A stretch of DNA of 64,000 bases from Palsa-504 sp963844625 (GCA_963844625.1 CAWJPF010000032.1:1-64000); one strand, 5' to 3'. Shown: positions 8,098 to 15,826, counted from the stretch's first letter. Notes: generated by a model not told the origin, from the letters alone. Numbers and translations are program-made.

Positions 8098-9888
8098 ATG
8101 CCTGCCTTTGACGACGGACTGGCCGAGACCGAACTCCCGCGCGGGATCGTGACGACCGACGTGCTGATCGTCGGATCCGGTCCGGCCGGGGGGGCGGCCG
8201 CGCTGTGCCTGTCGACGCTCGGCATCCCCAACATCATGATCACCAAGTACCGGTGGACGGCTAATACGCCGCGGGCCCACATCACCAACCAGCGCACGAT
8301 GGAGATCTTCCGTGACCTCGGGATCGAGGGACAGGTACTGGCGGACGCCTCGGCGCACGAGATCATCGGCAACACCGTCTTCTGCACGTCGATCGCGGGC
8401 GAGGAAATCGCCCGCATCCGCACCTGGGGCACGCACCCGGCCCGCGAGGCCGACTACCAGCTGGCCTCGCCGTCGCTGACCTGCGATATCCCGCAGACGT
8501 ACCTCGAGCCGATCCTGGTCAAGAACGCGACCGTCCGCGGCACCCAGACCCGCTTCTCGACCGAGTACCTCTCGCACGCTTGCGATAGTGACGGCGTGGA
8601 CGTGACGGTCCGCGACCGCCTGACCGGGGCGGTCTACACCATCCGGGCGAAATACCTCATCGGCGCGGACGGCGCCCGGTCCGTGGTGGCGGCGGACATC
8701 GGCCTGCCCTTCGAGGGGCAGATGGACATCGCCGGATCGATGAACATCACCTTCACGGCCGACATCTCGGCCTACGTGAGCCACCGTCCCTCGGTCCTTT
8801 ACTGGGTGATCCAGCCGGGGTCGAACGTCGGCGGGATCGGCGCCGGCCTGGTCCGCATGGTCCGGCCCTGGCACGAATGGCTCATCGTCTGGGGTTACGA
8901 CATCAGCGGGCCCGCCCCCGCGGTCGACGAGGAGGCCGCGACGCAGATCGTCCGCAACCTGCTCGGCCTGCCCGGCCTCGAGGTCGAGATCACCGGAACC
9001 TCGCTGTGGGGCAACAACGAGATGTACGCGACCCACCTGCAGTCCGGCCGCGTGTTCTGCGCCGGGGACGCGATCCACCGGCACCCGCCGAGCAACGGGC
9101 TCGGCTCCAACACCTCCATCCAGGACTCCTACAACCTGGCCTGGAAGCTCGCGGCCGTGCTGCGCGGGCAGGCCGGCGCCGCGCTGCTCGGCACCTACTC
9201 GGCCGAACGCGCTCCGGTGGCCCGCCAGATCGTCCTGCGGGCCAACAAGTCCAGCCGTGAGTTCGTCCAGCTCTTCGACGCCCTCGGGGTGACCGGGGCC
9301 AAGACCGAAGCGGAGATGATCGCGGGCATCGAGGAGCGCAAGGCCAACACGCCGCAGGGCGCGGCCAAGCGGGCCGCCATCGTCGAGGCGATGGAGCTCA
9401 AGAACTACGAGTTCAACGCCCACGGCGTGGAGCTCGGGCAGTTCTACGAATCCACCGCGATCGTCTCAGACGGGTCCGTGCGTCCCGCGCCGACCCGGGA
9501 CCCCGAGCTGTATTACCAGCCGTCGACCGTGCCGGGGGCGCGGCTGCCGCACGCCTGGGTGGGCGATGCCGCGCGCCGGCTCTCCACCCTCGACCTCGCC
9601 CCGGTGACCAGGTTCACCCTGATCACCGGGATTACCGGCGAGGCCTGGGTCAGTGCGGCCGAGAAGGCCGGCCACGATCTCGGCGTTCCGCTGGCGGCCG
9701 TGGTGATCGGGCCCGGCCGTGAGATCACCGATATCTACCTCGACTGGACCCGGCTGCGCGAGGTCGCGGAGGACGGCGCGATACTGGTGCGCCCCGACAA
9801 GCACGTCGGCTGGCGCTCGATGACGCTGCCCGCGGATCCGGAGCGGGCGCTGTCCGCGGCGATGTCGTCGCTGCTGAGCCGATGCTGA
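8098..9888 (+). CDS. FAD-dependent aromatic hydroxylase (PheA/TfdB family)
   Basis: ATG 8098 follows GAGAGGT. The 596 residues contain the FAD ADP-binding motif VGSGPAGGAAALCL near residue 25 and YLIGADGARSVVA near 190. The second FAD motif FCAGDAIHRHPPSNGLGSN with QDSYNLAWKLA near 320-345 gives the class A flavin monooxygenase signature. The C-terminal thioredoxin-like extension (about 480-590) is typical of phenol 2-monooxygenase and 2,4-dichlorophenol 6-monooxygenase. It should insert one oxygen into a phenolic ring using NAD(P)H and O2. The AraC gene upstream is the likely regulator. The exact substrate cannot be deduced, and a polyketide-tailoring role is an alternative. Confidence 0.88.
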   Translation: MPAFDDGLAETELPRGIVTTDVLIVGSGPAGGAAALCLSTLGIPNIMITKYRWTANTPRAHITNQRTMEIFRDLGIEGQVLADASAHEIIGNTVFCTSIAGEEIARIRTWGTHPAREADYQLASPSLTCDIPQTYLEPILVKNATVRGTQTRFSTEYLSHACDSDGVDVTVRDRLTGAVYTIRAKYLIGADGARSVVAADIGLPFEGQMDIAGSMNITFTADISAYVSHRPSVLYWVIQPGSNVGGIGAGLVRMVRPWHEWLIVWGYDISGPAPAVDEEAATQIVRNLLGLPGLEVEITGTSLWGNNEMYATHLQSGRVFCAGDAIHRHPPSNGLGSNTSIQDSYNLAWKLAAVLRGQAGAALLGTYSAERAPVARQIVLRANKSSREFVQLFDALGVTGAKTEAEMIAGIEERKANTPQGAAKRAAIVEAMELKNYEFNAHGVELGQFYESTAIVSDGSVRPAPTRDPELYYQPSTVPGARLPHAWVGDAARRLSTLDLAPVTRFTLITGITGEAWVSAAEKAGHDLGVPLAAVVIGPGREITDIYLDWTRLREVAEDGAILVRPDKHVGWRSMTLPADPERALSAAMSSLLSRC

Positions 9889-9912
9889 GCCGATGCTGAG
9901 CCGATGCTGAGG
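9880..9912. repeat. Tandem GCCGATGCTGA at the hydroxylase 3' end
   Basis: A unit of about 11-12 bases (GCCGATGCTGA) occurs three times, spanning the stop codon. It places further in-frame stops after the gene end. Confidence 0.6.
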
Positions 9913-9946
9913 CGGGACGCGGGCTATCAGGCGTAGAGTTCAGGTG

Positions 9947-10003
9947 AGAGCTGGCGAACTAGCCGCTAGGTCGGGACCCCGCCTTGCTGCCGAGGCAGAA
10001 AGG
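9947..10003 (+). ncRNA. Conserved three-hairpin leader, copy 1 (upstream of GAF-ANTAR gene)
   Basis: This segment aligns with 15276-15334, upstream of a STAS gene. Both contain GCTGG-loop-CTAGC, then GGTC-RG-GACC, then CCTTGCTGC-loop-GCAG and an AAGG ribosome site. Loop bases differ while the arms are kept. It looks like a structured 5' leader; the ligand or protein partner is unknown. Confidence 0.5.
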
Positions 10004-10029
10004 TGGTCCCATGTCCGGCGCGGATCCGA

Positions 10030-10806
10030 GTGTTCGCGAAGCTGGTGGCTGCGCCGGTGGACGGTAGCCGGCCGGGCCGGATCTGGGCCCTGATCGCAGC
10101 GGAGGCGGCCAGCCGCGGCGGGCGGGTTTCGGCCGCGGACGCCTGCACGGCGGTCGTGGCCGCCGTCGAGGTCACCGGCGCCTGGCTGAGCGCCGCGAGG
10201 GACGTGGAGGCGGGCCACCTGATATGGGTCACGGACGATGTCAGTGAGCAGCTCGCCGAACTTCAGCTGACCCTGGGAGAAGGACCGTCGCTGGACGTCG
10301 CCGCCTCCGGCGGCCCGGTACTGGCCTCGGATCTGGCCGACGCGGAATACGGGCGCCGTTGGCCGGCTTTCGCCCCGGCGGCCCTGCAGGTCGGCGCGAC
10401 GGCTCTCTTCGCGTTCCCGCTGCGGATCGGGGCGATCCGCGCCGGCGTCCTGGGCCTGTACAGGAAACAGCCGGGCTCGCTGAGTACCTTCCAGCTGGGG
10501 GACGCGCTGACCTTCGCCGATGCCGCGACGCTGCTGATGCTTGACGGCCCGGACCAGACCGCCGAACATCCCGAAGCGGGCCCGGGGGGCCAGCCCTCCG
10601 GCCTGGTCCTGCACCGGGCCGAGATCGACCAGGCGACCGGGATGCTCACCGAGCAACTTGGCACCGGCATCGCTGACGCATTCGTCCGATTGCGAGCCTA
10701 TGCTTATGCACACGACCTGCGGCTGATCGAGGTTGCCCGCGACATCGTGGCTCGCCGCCTGCGGCTGGGCCCCGGCCCCAGGCCGTCCCGGGATGGTGAC
10801 GGGTGA
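10030..10806 (+). CDS. GAF-ANTAR domain protein (putative RNA-binding antiterminator)
   Basis: The coding frame is clear from about 10030 (GTG) to 10806, about 258 residues. The GAF domain spans roughly residues 20-160 (TGAWLSAARDVEAGHLIWV, TLGEGPSLDVAASGGPVLA, FAFPLRIGAIRAGVLGLYR). The ANTAR domain fills 190-245 (LHRAEIDQATGMLTEQL, then FVRLRAYAYAHDLRLIEVA). ANTAR domains bind paired hexaloop RNA hairpins and prevent termination. The best-placed start by ribosome site is ATG 10011, eight bases after the conserved leader, but it is in another frame and stops after 18 codons. The 5' end may therefore be frameshifted. A second GAF-ANTAR gene follows 80 bases later. Confidence 0.8.
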   Translation: MFAKLVAAPVDGSRPGRIWALIAAEAASRGGRVSAADACTAVVAAVEVTGAWLSAARDVEAGHLIWVTDDVSEQLAELQLTLGEGPSLDVAASGGPVLASDLADAEYGRRWPAFAPAALQVGATALFAFPLRIGAIRAGVLGLYRKQPGSLSTFQLGDALTFADAATLLMLDGPDQTAEHPEAGPGGQPSGLVLHRAEIDQATGMLTEQLGTGIADAFVRLRAYAYAHDLRLIEVARDIVARRLRLGPGPRPSRDGDG

Positions 10807-10888
10807 GGTACTCGCCAGGCATCGGCGGTGCGCACGTCGCCGGTCCTGTTACGGATCTTGCTGGTCCCGAGCTGAGAGGATGAGCGGG

Positions 10889-11686
10889 ATGGACGGAGAA
10901 CTGCTGTCGGCCACGTTCGTCGAACTGACTGACACCATGGTCGCCGATTTCGACGTGATCGACTTCCTGCATGTGCTCACCGACCGCAGCGTAGAGCTGC
11001 TTGACGTGTCCGCGGCCGGGCTGCTGCTGGCTGACCCGCGCGGGGAGCTGCGACTGGTGGCCGCCTCCAGCGAAGCGGCCCGGCTGCTTGAGCTGTTCCA
11101 GCTGCAAAACGACGAGGGCCCCTGCCTGGAATGCTTCCGGTCCGGCAAGCCTGTCACCGTCACCGACCTGAACATGGAGGCGCAGCGCTGGCCCCGGTTC
11201 GCGGTCGCCGCCCAGGAGGCCGGCTTCGCCGCCGTGCAGGCCCTGCCGATGCGGCTGCGCGAGCAGGTCCTCGGCGCGCTGAACCTCTTCCGCGCCACCC
11301 CGGGTCCCTTCGACCCGGCCGGCATCCGGATCGGCCAGGCGATGGCCGACGTGGCCACCATCAGCTTGCTGCAGGAACGCAGCATGCGCGACAGCGACAC
11401 CCTGAACGAGCAGTTGCAGAACGCGCTGAACAGCCGGGTCATCATCGAGCAGGCCAAGGGCAAGCTCGCCGAACGCTTCGGCCTGGACATGGACCAGGCC
11501 TTCAGCCTGCTGCGCGACCACGCCAGGTCCCGTAACCGGCGGCTGTCCGACCTGGCCCAGGGCCTCATCGACGGGACGGAACCGGTCATCGGCCGGACGC
11601 CGCCCAAGGGGCAGCCGCGGCATCCCGGCGAGGCTTCTGGCCAGGCCAGCCGCCAGCACCGCCCGGGCCCGAGGCCCGGGCGGTAG
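10889..11686 (+). CDS. GAF-ANTAR domain protein
   Basis: ATG 10889 has GAGAGGA eight bases upstream; ATG 10880 overlaps that site. The product is about 265 residues. The GAF domain (about 20-165) includes SAAGLLLADPRGELRLVAAS, NDEGPCLECFRSGKPV and LPMRLREQVLGALNLFR. The ANTAR domain (about 185-240) includes NSRVIIEQAKGKLAERFGLD and AFSLLRDHARSRNRRLSDLA. The family typically comes in pairs like this in actinomycetes and links signal sensing to antitermination. The C-terminal 30 residues are low complexity, and the end of the gene lies inside a terminator-like hairpin. Confidence 0.88.
   Translation: MDGELLSATFVELTDTMVADFDVIDFLHVLTDRSVELLDVSAAGLLLADPRGELRLVAASSEAARLLELFQLQNDEGPCLECFRSGKPVTVTDLNMEAQRWPRFAVAAQEAGFAAVQALPMRLREQVLGALNLFRATPGPFDPAGIRIGQAMADVATISLLQERSMRDSDTLNEQLQNALNSRVIIEQAKGKLAERFGLDMDQAFSLLRDHARSRNRRLSDLAQGLIDGTEPVIGRTPPKGQPRHPGEASGQASRQHRPGPRPGR
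11659..11683 (+). terminator. Perfect hairpin overlapping the end of the GAF-ANTAR gene
   Basis: CCGCCCGGGCC (11659-11669) pairs perfectly with GGCCCGGGCGG (11673-11683), with a three-base loop directly before the TAG stop. It is likely a terminator between convergent genes. Confidence 0.6.
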
Positions 11687-11696
11687 CCGCTCGTCC

Positions 11697-12374
11697 TCAG
11701 GAAACGAGCCCGACCGCGTCGTCCCGGCCGTGCTGTACAGCGGGCTTGGCGAAGCGGCAGTGCAACGCCACGGCGGCACTGGAGATGGCCGCCCACCCGC
11801 ACCACACGGAGGCGAACCCGGAAATGGTGAGCCGGGCGATGACGATGACGGCAACCAGGTTGACGATGCCGAAAATAGCGACCTCCCGGTAGCCCGACAC
11901 CAGGAGCGACCCGCACACGGCGATGACATAGCAGGCGATGATCAGCAAGCCGTCGGACAGCCGGATGCTGTACGAGAGGTGGTAGGGGGCGAGCCGGACG
12001 TCGACCGGGCCACGGATCATGGCCGCCAGCAGCACCACGGCGATCACGGCCCCGATCGCCGCGAACGGCGACATCATCAGCTTGCGCCGCCTGGTCGGCT
12101 CGAGCCTGATCACCGCGACGGGGATGAACACGGGCAGCACGACGAAGGCGATCAGCAGGTAAGCCCACAGCGCGGCCCGGCCTATCCCGCCCGGCACGTC
12201 ACCCTCGAGCCACCACCAGACGAGGGCCTCGATGAACTGGTGGACGCCGAGTAGCAACGGGATGCTCGCCAGCATCACGAAATCGCGGCGCCGGTCCACG
12301 TGGCGGACGGCATCGACGCCGATCGCGCAGATCACCAGGCCGCCAGCCAGGTCAGCCTGGGGCGAGAAGCACAC
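11697..12374 (-). CDS. Multi-pass membrane protein, DUF6629-like
   Basis: A 225-residue hydrophobic protein starting MCFSPQADLAGGLVICAIGV, which is the typical opening of the DUF6629 family. About seven helices can be counted (for example near 10-30, 35-52, 68-92, 105-125, 140-160, 165-185 and 190-210). The motif GVHQFIEALVWW near residue 45 is characteristic. No enzymatic role is known to me. It converges on the GAF-ANTAR gene and faces a long non-coding stretch at its 5' side. Confidence 0.8.
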   Translation of the reverse strand: MCFSPQADLAGGLVICAIGVDAVRHVDRRRDFVMLASIPLLLGVHQFIEALVWWWLEGDVPGGIGRAALWAYLLIAFVVLPVFIPVAVIRLEPTRRRKLMMSPFAAIGAVIAVVLLAAMIRGPVDVRLAPYHLSYSIRLSDGLLIIACYVIAVCGSLLVSGYREVAIFGIVNLVAVIVIARLTISGFASVWCGWAAISSAAVALHCRFAKPAVQHGRDDAVGLVS

Positions 12375-12700
12375 ATGCGATCCTTAGCACATCGGACGTT
12401 CCTTCCGGGACGGGGACACCGGATCGCCCGGCCGTCTCGGCGGAGGTTGCTCCATGCGTCTGACCCTAGGTTACGCTTGAAATCTAACACTAGCAACTTA
12501 TTTCCGGAATCATCGGAGCAGCGGGCGCGGCCGGCGGCCTACGGGGCGATCGCTGGTAAGCGGCCGATTCCTGCTTTCGGCAAAACGCGCGTAATGCGGC
12601 ATTCCGACGCCGCCCGGGGCGGCGGGACCTAGGGAGCGACGGCCTGGGCGGAGGCGTCATAAATAGCTGCCGATTTCCCATGCCAGTAAAAGGCGCGTAG

Positions 12701-12778
12701 TGTAATAAATGTTGCTCCGGCCCCCGGCAGGCGCATCCGTGTAATTTGCGGGTGACGCAGCTGGCCCGGAGTTTTTTT
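12701..12778 (+). ncRNA. Folded element with T-run, copy 1
   Basis: After TGTAATAAAT comes GTTGCTCCGG. CTCCGG (12715-12720) pairs with CCGGAG (12766-12771), followed by seven T. An inner helix pairs CATCCG with CGGGTG. Copies with compensating changes are at 13820-13899 (+) and 19514-19590 (-). It could be a small RNA or an attenuator; TAATAAAT may be a -10 region. Confidence 0.5.
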
Positions 12779-12887
12779 CGCGCACGGAACGGCCCGGCAA
12801 AAGCCGGGCGTAATTTCCATTATCGCGATCTCGCAATTTGACCGGCGGCCCGTACACGACCCGTTCGCTGACCTGAAGGAGTCGGTT

Positions 12888-12960
12888 ACGGGCGTCATCG
12901 CCTAGACCTTTCTCGGCCTGTTCTCGATCCTGGTCGCCAGCCGCCTGCTGCTCGGCTGCC
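12888..12960 (+). pseudogene. Decayed start of a GlsB/YeaQ-type membrane protein gene
   Basis: AAGGAGTCGGTTACGGGCGTC aligns with the start of the gene at 14040 (same ribosome site, same GGCRTCATCGCCT). Here the ATG is ACG, and the sixth codon, TGG in the other copy, is TAG. About 24 codons still align (TGVIA, stop, TFLGLFSILVASRLL). It is a remnant. Confidence 0.65.
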
Positions 12961-13065
12961 CGCCACCGCGGTACGCCGCGCTAATGCGGATAGCCCCTGG
13001 GCGACGGCCCCAGGACCCGGAGCCGCCGCCCCCGCCTCACCCTGTTCCTCTCAAGGAGAACCATC

Positions 13066-13713
13066 ATGAAACGCAGAAGCTTCGATGTCCTCATGGCCAC
13101 CGCAGGGCTGTTCCTGGCCCTCACCCTGTTCGCCGCGGGCGGACTGCTCACCTGGGCGCACAGCTTCATCGGCAACGAAGTGCACACCCAGCTTGCCGCC
13201 CAGCAGATCTACTTCCCGCCCGCCAACAGCGCCGCCGTCGCCGCCCCCGAGTTCGCCGCGATGCGCCAATACGGCGGGCAGCAGCTGACCACCGGCGCCC
13301 AGGCCGAGGTCTACGCCGACCACTTCATCGCCAACCACCTCAAGGTCATCGGCGGCGGCAAGACCTACTCCCAGCTCTCGGCCCTGGCCATCGCCCAGCC
13401 GAACAACGCCAAGCTCGCCGGGCAAGTCGCCACCGTGTTCAAGGGCGAGACCCTGCGCGGCCTGCTGCTGAACGCTTACGCCTTCGGCACCATGGGCATG
13501 ATCGCCGGCATCGCCGCGATCGCCGCGTTCATCGCCGGCGCCGTCATGCTCGTGCTCAGCGGCCTGGGCCTCGTCCACGCCCGCCGCACCTCCCCCGCCA
13601 CCGAGATGCTTACCAGCCACCCCGCGGCCGCTGGCAACGGCCACACCAACGGCGACGGCCAGCGCTCGAGCAGCGACCACCTCGCCGCCACCGCACCTGG
13701 CACCGACGTCTAA
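13066..13713 (+). CDS. Small membrane protein, paralogue of the 2223 gene
   Basis: ATG 13066 is preceded by AAGGAG. The 215 residues start with a transmembrane helix (about 10-31: ATAGLFLALTLFAAGGLL). They share QQIYFPP, QAEVYADHFIANHLK, IGGGKTYSQLSALAIAQP, LAGQVATVFKGE and LLLNAY with the 2223 protein. Helices near 140-165 and a polar, His- and Gly-rich tail of about 40 residues follow. The function is unknown to me. Unlike the first copy it has no DosR-type box upstream, so the pair may divide responses to different stresses. A perfect 13-base hairpin follows the stop. Confidence 0.8.
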   Translation: MKRRSFDVLMATAGLFLALTLFAAGGLLTWAHSFIGNEVHTQLAAQQIYFPPANSAAVAAPEFAAMRQYGGQQLTTGAQAEVYADHFIANHLKVIGGGKTYSQLSALAIAQPNNAKLAGQVATVFKGETLRGLLLNAYAFGTMGMIAGIAAIAAFIAGAVMLVLSGLGLVHARRTSPATEMLTSHPAAAGNGHTNGDGQRSSSDHLAATAPGTDV

Positions 13714-13723
13714 TCCGGATGAG

Positions 13724-13753
13724 CACGCCCCGCCCGAAGCCGGGCGGGGCGTG
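13724..13753 (+). terminator. Perfect 13-base hairpin after the 13066 gene
   Basis: CACGCCCCGCCCG (13724-13736) and CGGGCGGGGCGTG (13741-13753) with an AAGC loop, 11 bases after the stop codon. Confidence 0.7.
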
Positions 13754-13819
13754 GCCAGCTCAGGCGCGCATGAAAAGACTGCTGTGGCCTGCGGAATTCG
13801 TCGTCACAAGAATAAAAAT

Positions 13820-13899
13820 AGCGTAGGATAAAAGTATTGCTCCGGATCCCGGCAGCTGCCCGCAATATTCGCGGACGCAGCGATAGGACCGGGGCATTT
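13820..13899 (+). ncRNA. Folded element with T-run, copy 2
   Basis: CTCCGG (13840-13845) pairs with CCGGGG (13889-13894) and is followed by CATTTTC. The inner helices are CTGC/GCAG and CCGC/GCGG around AATATTC. It is preceded by GTAGGATAAAAGTATTG. It lies about 145 bases upstream of the GlsB-type gene, as copy 1 lies upstream of the decayed GlsB start. Confidence 0.5.
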
Positions 13900-14039
13900 T
13901 CATTCGTACGCGGACCTGAGCCGCAAGACGTCATGCCAAAAGGAAGGCTGAATATCCGGCGGGAATTTCTCCGCTGTGGTCTGTCCCGCATGACCTACCA
14001 CCGTGTACGTCGGCTGATCACTGATTTAAGGAGTCAGTT

Positions 14040-14326
14040 ATGGGCATCATCGCCTGGATCGTTCTTGGGCTAGGCTCCGGCCTGCTCGCCAACATGCTGG
14101 TCCCGGCCGGAGATCGCAGGGTCTCATCCTCACCTGCGTGATCGGCGTGGTCGGGGCGCTGGCCGGCGGCTGGGTGGCCACTCGCCTGTTCCACGTGCAC
14201 ACCCTGCACGGGTTCTTCAATCTCTCCACCTGGCTGACGACCATCGCCGGGGCGGCGGTCCTGCTGCTCGTCTACCACCTGGTCAGCGGGCGGTCCAGCG
14301 GTTCCCGCCGGTTCGCGCACCGCTGA
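14040..14326 (+). pseudogene. GlsB/YeaQ/YmgE-type membrane protein with a frameshift
   Basis: ATG 14040 follows AAGGAG. The first frame reads MGIIAWIVLGLGSGLLANML and then stops at 14142. The second frame continues the family pattern with LILTCVIGVVGALAGGWVA, FNLSTWLTTIAGAAVLLLVY and a basic end. The two join if one base is missing near 14105-14120, where a typical homologue reads VPGRDPQGLI. The intact family (transglycosylase-associated proteins) has about 85-95 residues and three helices. It could be a real inactivation or a sequence error. The next gene is in the same direction 64 bases on. Confidence 0.7.
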
Positions 14327-14390
14327 GCAACGCCGACGGCGGGCGCCGCGGTCGGCCAACGTAGGTCACTCTGGATCTCAGGAGTACGTC

Positions 14391-14918
14391 ATGATCATAA
14401 TTATCGGGCTCATTATCCTGGTCGCGGCGGTGGTCGCCGGGGTAGCCGGGGTGCTGTCGAATAGCGGCAGCGGGCATGCGCTCACTCACAACTTCGCGGT
14501 GTTCGGCTACCACGTGACCGGCTCCACCGGCACGCTATTCCTCTACGGCGTCGTGGTCGGGGCGCTGGCACTACTCGGGCTGAGCCTGCTCCTGGCCGGC
14601 GCGCGCCGTACCTCCCGGCGCGGGCACGAGGCCCGCCACGGACTCATTCAGTCCCGCCGCGAGACCGCCGCCGTCCGGCAGGACCGCGACGACCTGATCG
14701 ACCAGCGCGAGACCGCCCGCGCCTACAGCGCCAGCACGCCGGGTAACGGCCCGGCCCACGCTGGCCGCCACCCGGGCGGAGATAAGGGTGGCCAGCGAGG
14801 CAGATGGCACCTTTCCCGGTCTCGCGCCGCTGCCCCCCGGGCCGCCGAAACGGCGAACGGCGATCCCGTCCCTGTGACCCCCGCCGGTGTCACCTCAGAC
14901 GCGTCCGCCGCGGACTAG
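14391..14918 (+). CDS. Two-helix membrane protein with polar tail
   Basis: ATG 14391 has CAGGAG upstream. The 175 residues have helices at about 1-22 (IIIIGLIILVAAVVAGVAGV) and 48-68 (GTLFLYGVVVGALALLGLSL). An Arg-rich linker and a long charged cytoplasmic tail (RRETAAVRQDRDDLIDQRET) follow. I recognise the general shape of small actinobacterial stress-associated membrane proteins but no named domain. It probably shares a transcript with the frameshifted GlsB-type gene. Confidence 0.7.
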   Translation: MIIIIGLIILVAAVVAGVAGVLSNSGSGHALTHNFAVFGYHVTGSTGTLFLYGVVVGALALLGLSLLLAGARRTSRRGHEARHGLIQSRRETAAVRQDRDDLIDQRETARAYSASTPGNGPAHAGRHPGGDKGGQRGRWHLSRSRAAAPRAAETANGDPVPVTPAGVTSDASAAD

Positions 14919-14958
14919 GCGGCTGGTGTTTTGCGCGCTCGTCCGCCAGGAGCCAGGT

Positions 14959-15010
14959 CATGAAACGGGGCTTTCAGCACGCTGGGGTGTGCTGAAAGCC
15001 CGGGTTCATG
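14959..15010. repeat. 22-base near-perfect inverted repeat
   Basis: The arms are 14959-14980 and 14989-15010, matching at 20 of 22 positions, with an 8-base spacer. The inner 13 bases (GGGCTTTCAGCAC) are perfect. It may be a terminator for the 14391 gene or an end of a lost mobile element. Confidence 0.6.
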
Positions 15011-15275
15011 CCGTTGCGGAGGGTCGATCCGGGCTCGGGACGGGGGCGTGGGTGGGGCGGGCGGGACGCCGGGGACGGACGTGAGTACCGGCGCGGCCGG
15101 ACGCGGCGTCCGCACTCGCTTCGCCGGGCGGCGCGACAAGCGCACCCGGACCGGCCACGGCCAGCCTCGAGCAAGCCGGGGAGAAGGTCAAGGATACCTT
15201 CAGGCACTTGATCGCTTCCGTTTCACGGTATGCCCGGCTAGGACGCCGCGCTGGCCGAGGGTATCGTCGGTGCTA

Positions 15276-15334
15276 GAAGCTGGTAATACTAGCTGCTGGG
15301 TCAGGACCCTGCCTTGCTGCTGAAAGCAGGAAGG
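15276..15334 (+). ncRNA. Conserved three-hairpin leader, copy 2 (upstream of STAS gene)
   Basis: Aligns with 9947-10003. Stems are AGCTGG/CTAGCT (loop TAATA), GGGT/ACCC (loop CAGG) and CTGC/GCAG (loop TGAAA), then AGGAAGG as ribosome site and ATG 15344. Arm sequences are kept while loops vary. Confidence 0.5.
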
Positions 15335-15343
15335 CGCGGCTTT

Positions 15344-15826
15344 ATGTTCAGCGTGGATCTGAGGACCCAGGAAAGCGGCGGCCATGTCGTCGTGGAGTTG
15401 CGCGGGGAACTTGACCTGGCCGACGCCCCGGGTGTGGCGACCGCGCTCGCGGCGGTCGCGGCCCGCGAGCCGCAAATCATCGTGGACCTAGCGGCCCTGG
15501 AGTTCATCGACTCTAGTGGCGTGGCCGCGCTCGCCCGCGGGCGCAGGCAGGCCAGGCGCGCGGGCGGTGACCTGTTGCTGGCCGCGCCCGCGCCGCGCGT
15601 GCTGCGGATCCTGACCATCACCCGCCTGATCGACGCCTTCTCCGTGCACGACAGCGTTGAAGAGGCCGCCCGCGCCATTAGATCGCCCCCGACGGCAGCC
15701 GGGCCGACCCCGCGGCGGCGGATTAACCGACTGCGCCCGGTGCGCACGGTCAAGCGGTCGGCTTCACGGCCTGCAGAAAGCGGGCCTAGCCCCGGCCCAC
15801 CGCAGGCCGGGCAGTTGGGAGCGTGA
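15344..15826 (+). CDS. STAS-domain anti-sigma factor antagonist
   Basis: ATG 15344 has AGGAAGG ten bases upstream and gives 160 residues. Residues 1-105 are a STAS domain: VVVELRGELDLADAPGVATAL, IIVDLAALEFIDSSGVAALA with the Ser-Ser of the phosphorylation site, and RRAGGDLLLAAPAPRVLRIL. Such proteins release a sigma factor by binding its anti-sigma kinase when unphosphorylated. The last 50 residues are basic and Pro-rich. No kinase is adjacent. It shares its leader with the GAF-ANTAR gene, which suggests joint control. Confidence 0.87.
   Translation: MFSVDLRTQESGGHVVVELRGELDLADAPGVATALAAVAAREPQIIVDLAALEFIDSSGVAALARGRRQARRAGGDLLLAAPAPRVLRILTITRLIDAFSVHDSVEEAARAIRSPPTAAGPTPRRRINRLRPVRTVKRSASRPAESGPSPGPPQAGQLGA

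Larger units (their letters stand above)
12375..13065. other. 691-base region without an intact gene
   Basis: It holds the promoter side of the 11697-12374 gene, an AT-richer stretch around 12480-12500, the first copy of a folded element with T-run (12701-12778) and a decayed GlsB-type gene start (12888-12960). The end carries the ribosome site (AAGGAG) of the 13066 gene. No other reading frame with convincing codon bias was seen. Confidence 0.6.
13714..14039. other. Non-coding region between the 13066 gene and the GlsB-type gene
   Basis: Contains the hairpin at 13724-13753 and the second folded element. Then follows about 130 bases without recognised signals until TTTAAGGAGTCAG, the ribosome site of the 14040 gene. 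Confidence 0.5.
14919..15343. other. 425-base region without a convincing gene
   Basis: Holds the inverted repeat at 14959-15010 and the conserved leader at 15276-15334. The middle (15020-15260) can be read in several open frames because of its GC content, but none shows a family match or a good start. A short stretch (15165-15200, reading EQAGEKVKDTFRH) may be a gene remnant; support is weak. Confidence 0.5.

Noticed and set aside
7990..9423. Long minus-strand frame opposite the aromatic hydroxylase
   Set aside because: The plus strand carries clear FAD motifs; the antisense protein is rich in Arg, Gly, Asp and His without any domain.
14959..15010. Terminal inverted repeats of an insertion sequence
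   Set aside because: The arms are only eight bases apart with no transposase gene or target duplication; kept only as a repeat.
15048..15323. Open frame of about 91 residues before the STAS gene
   Set aside because: It runs through the conserved leader, lacks a ribosome site, and has poor codon structure.
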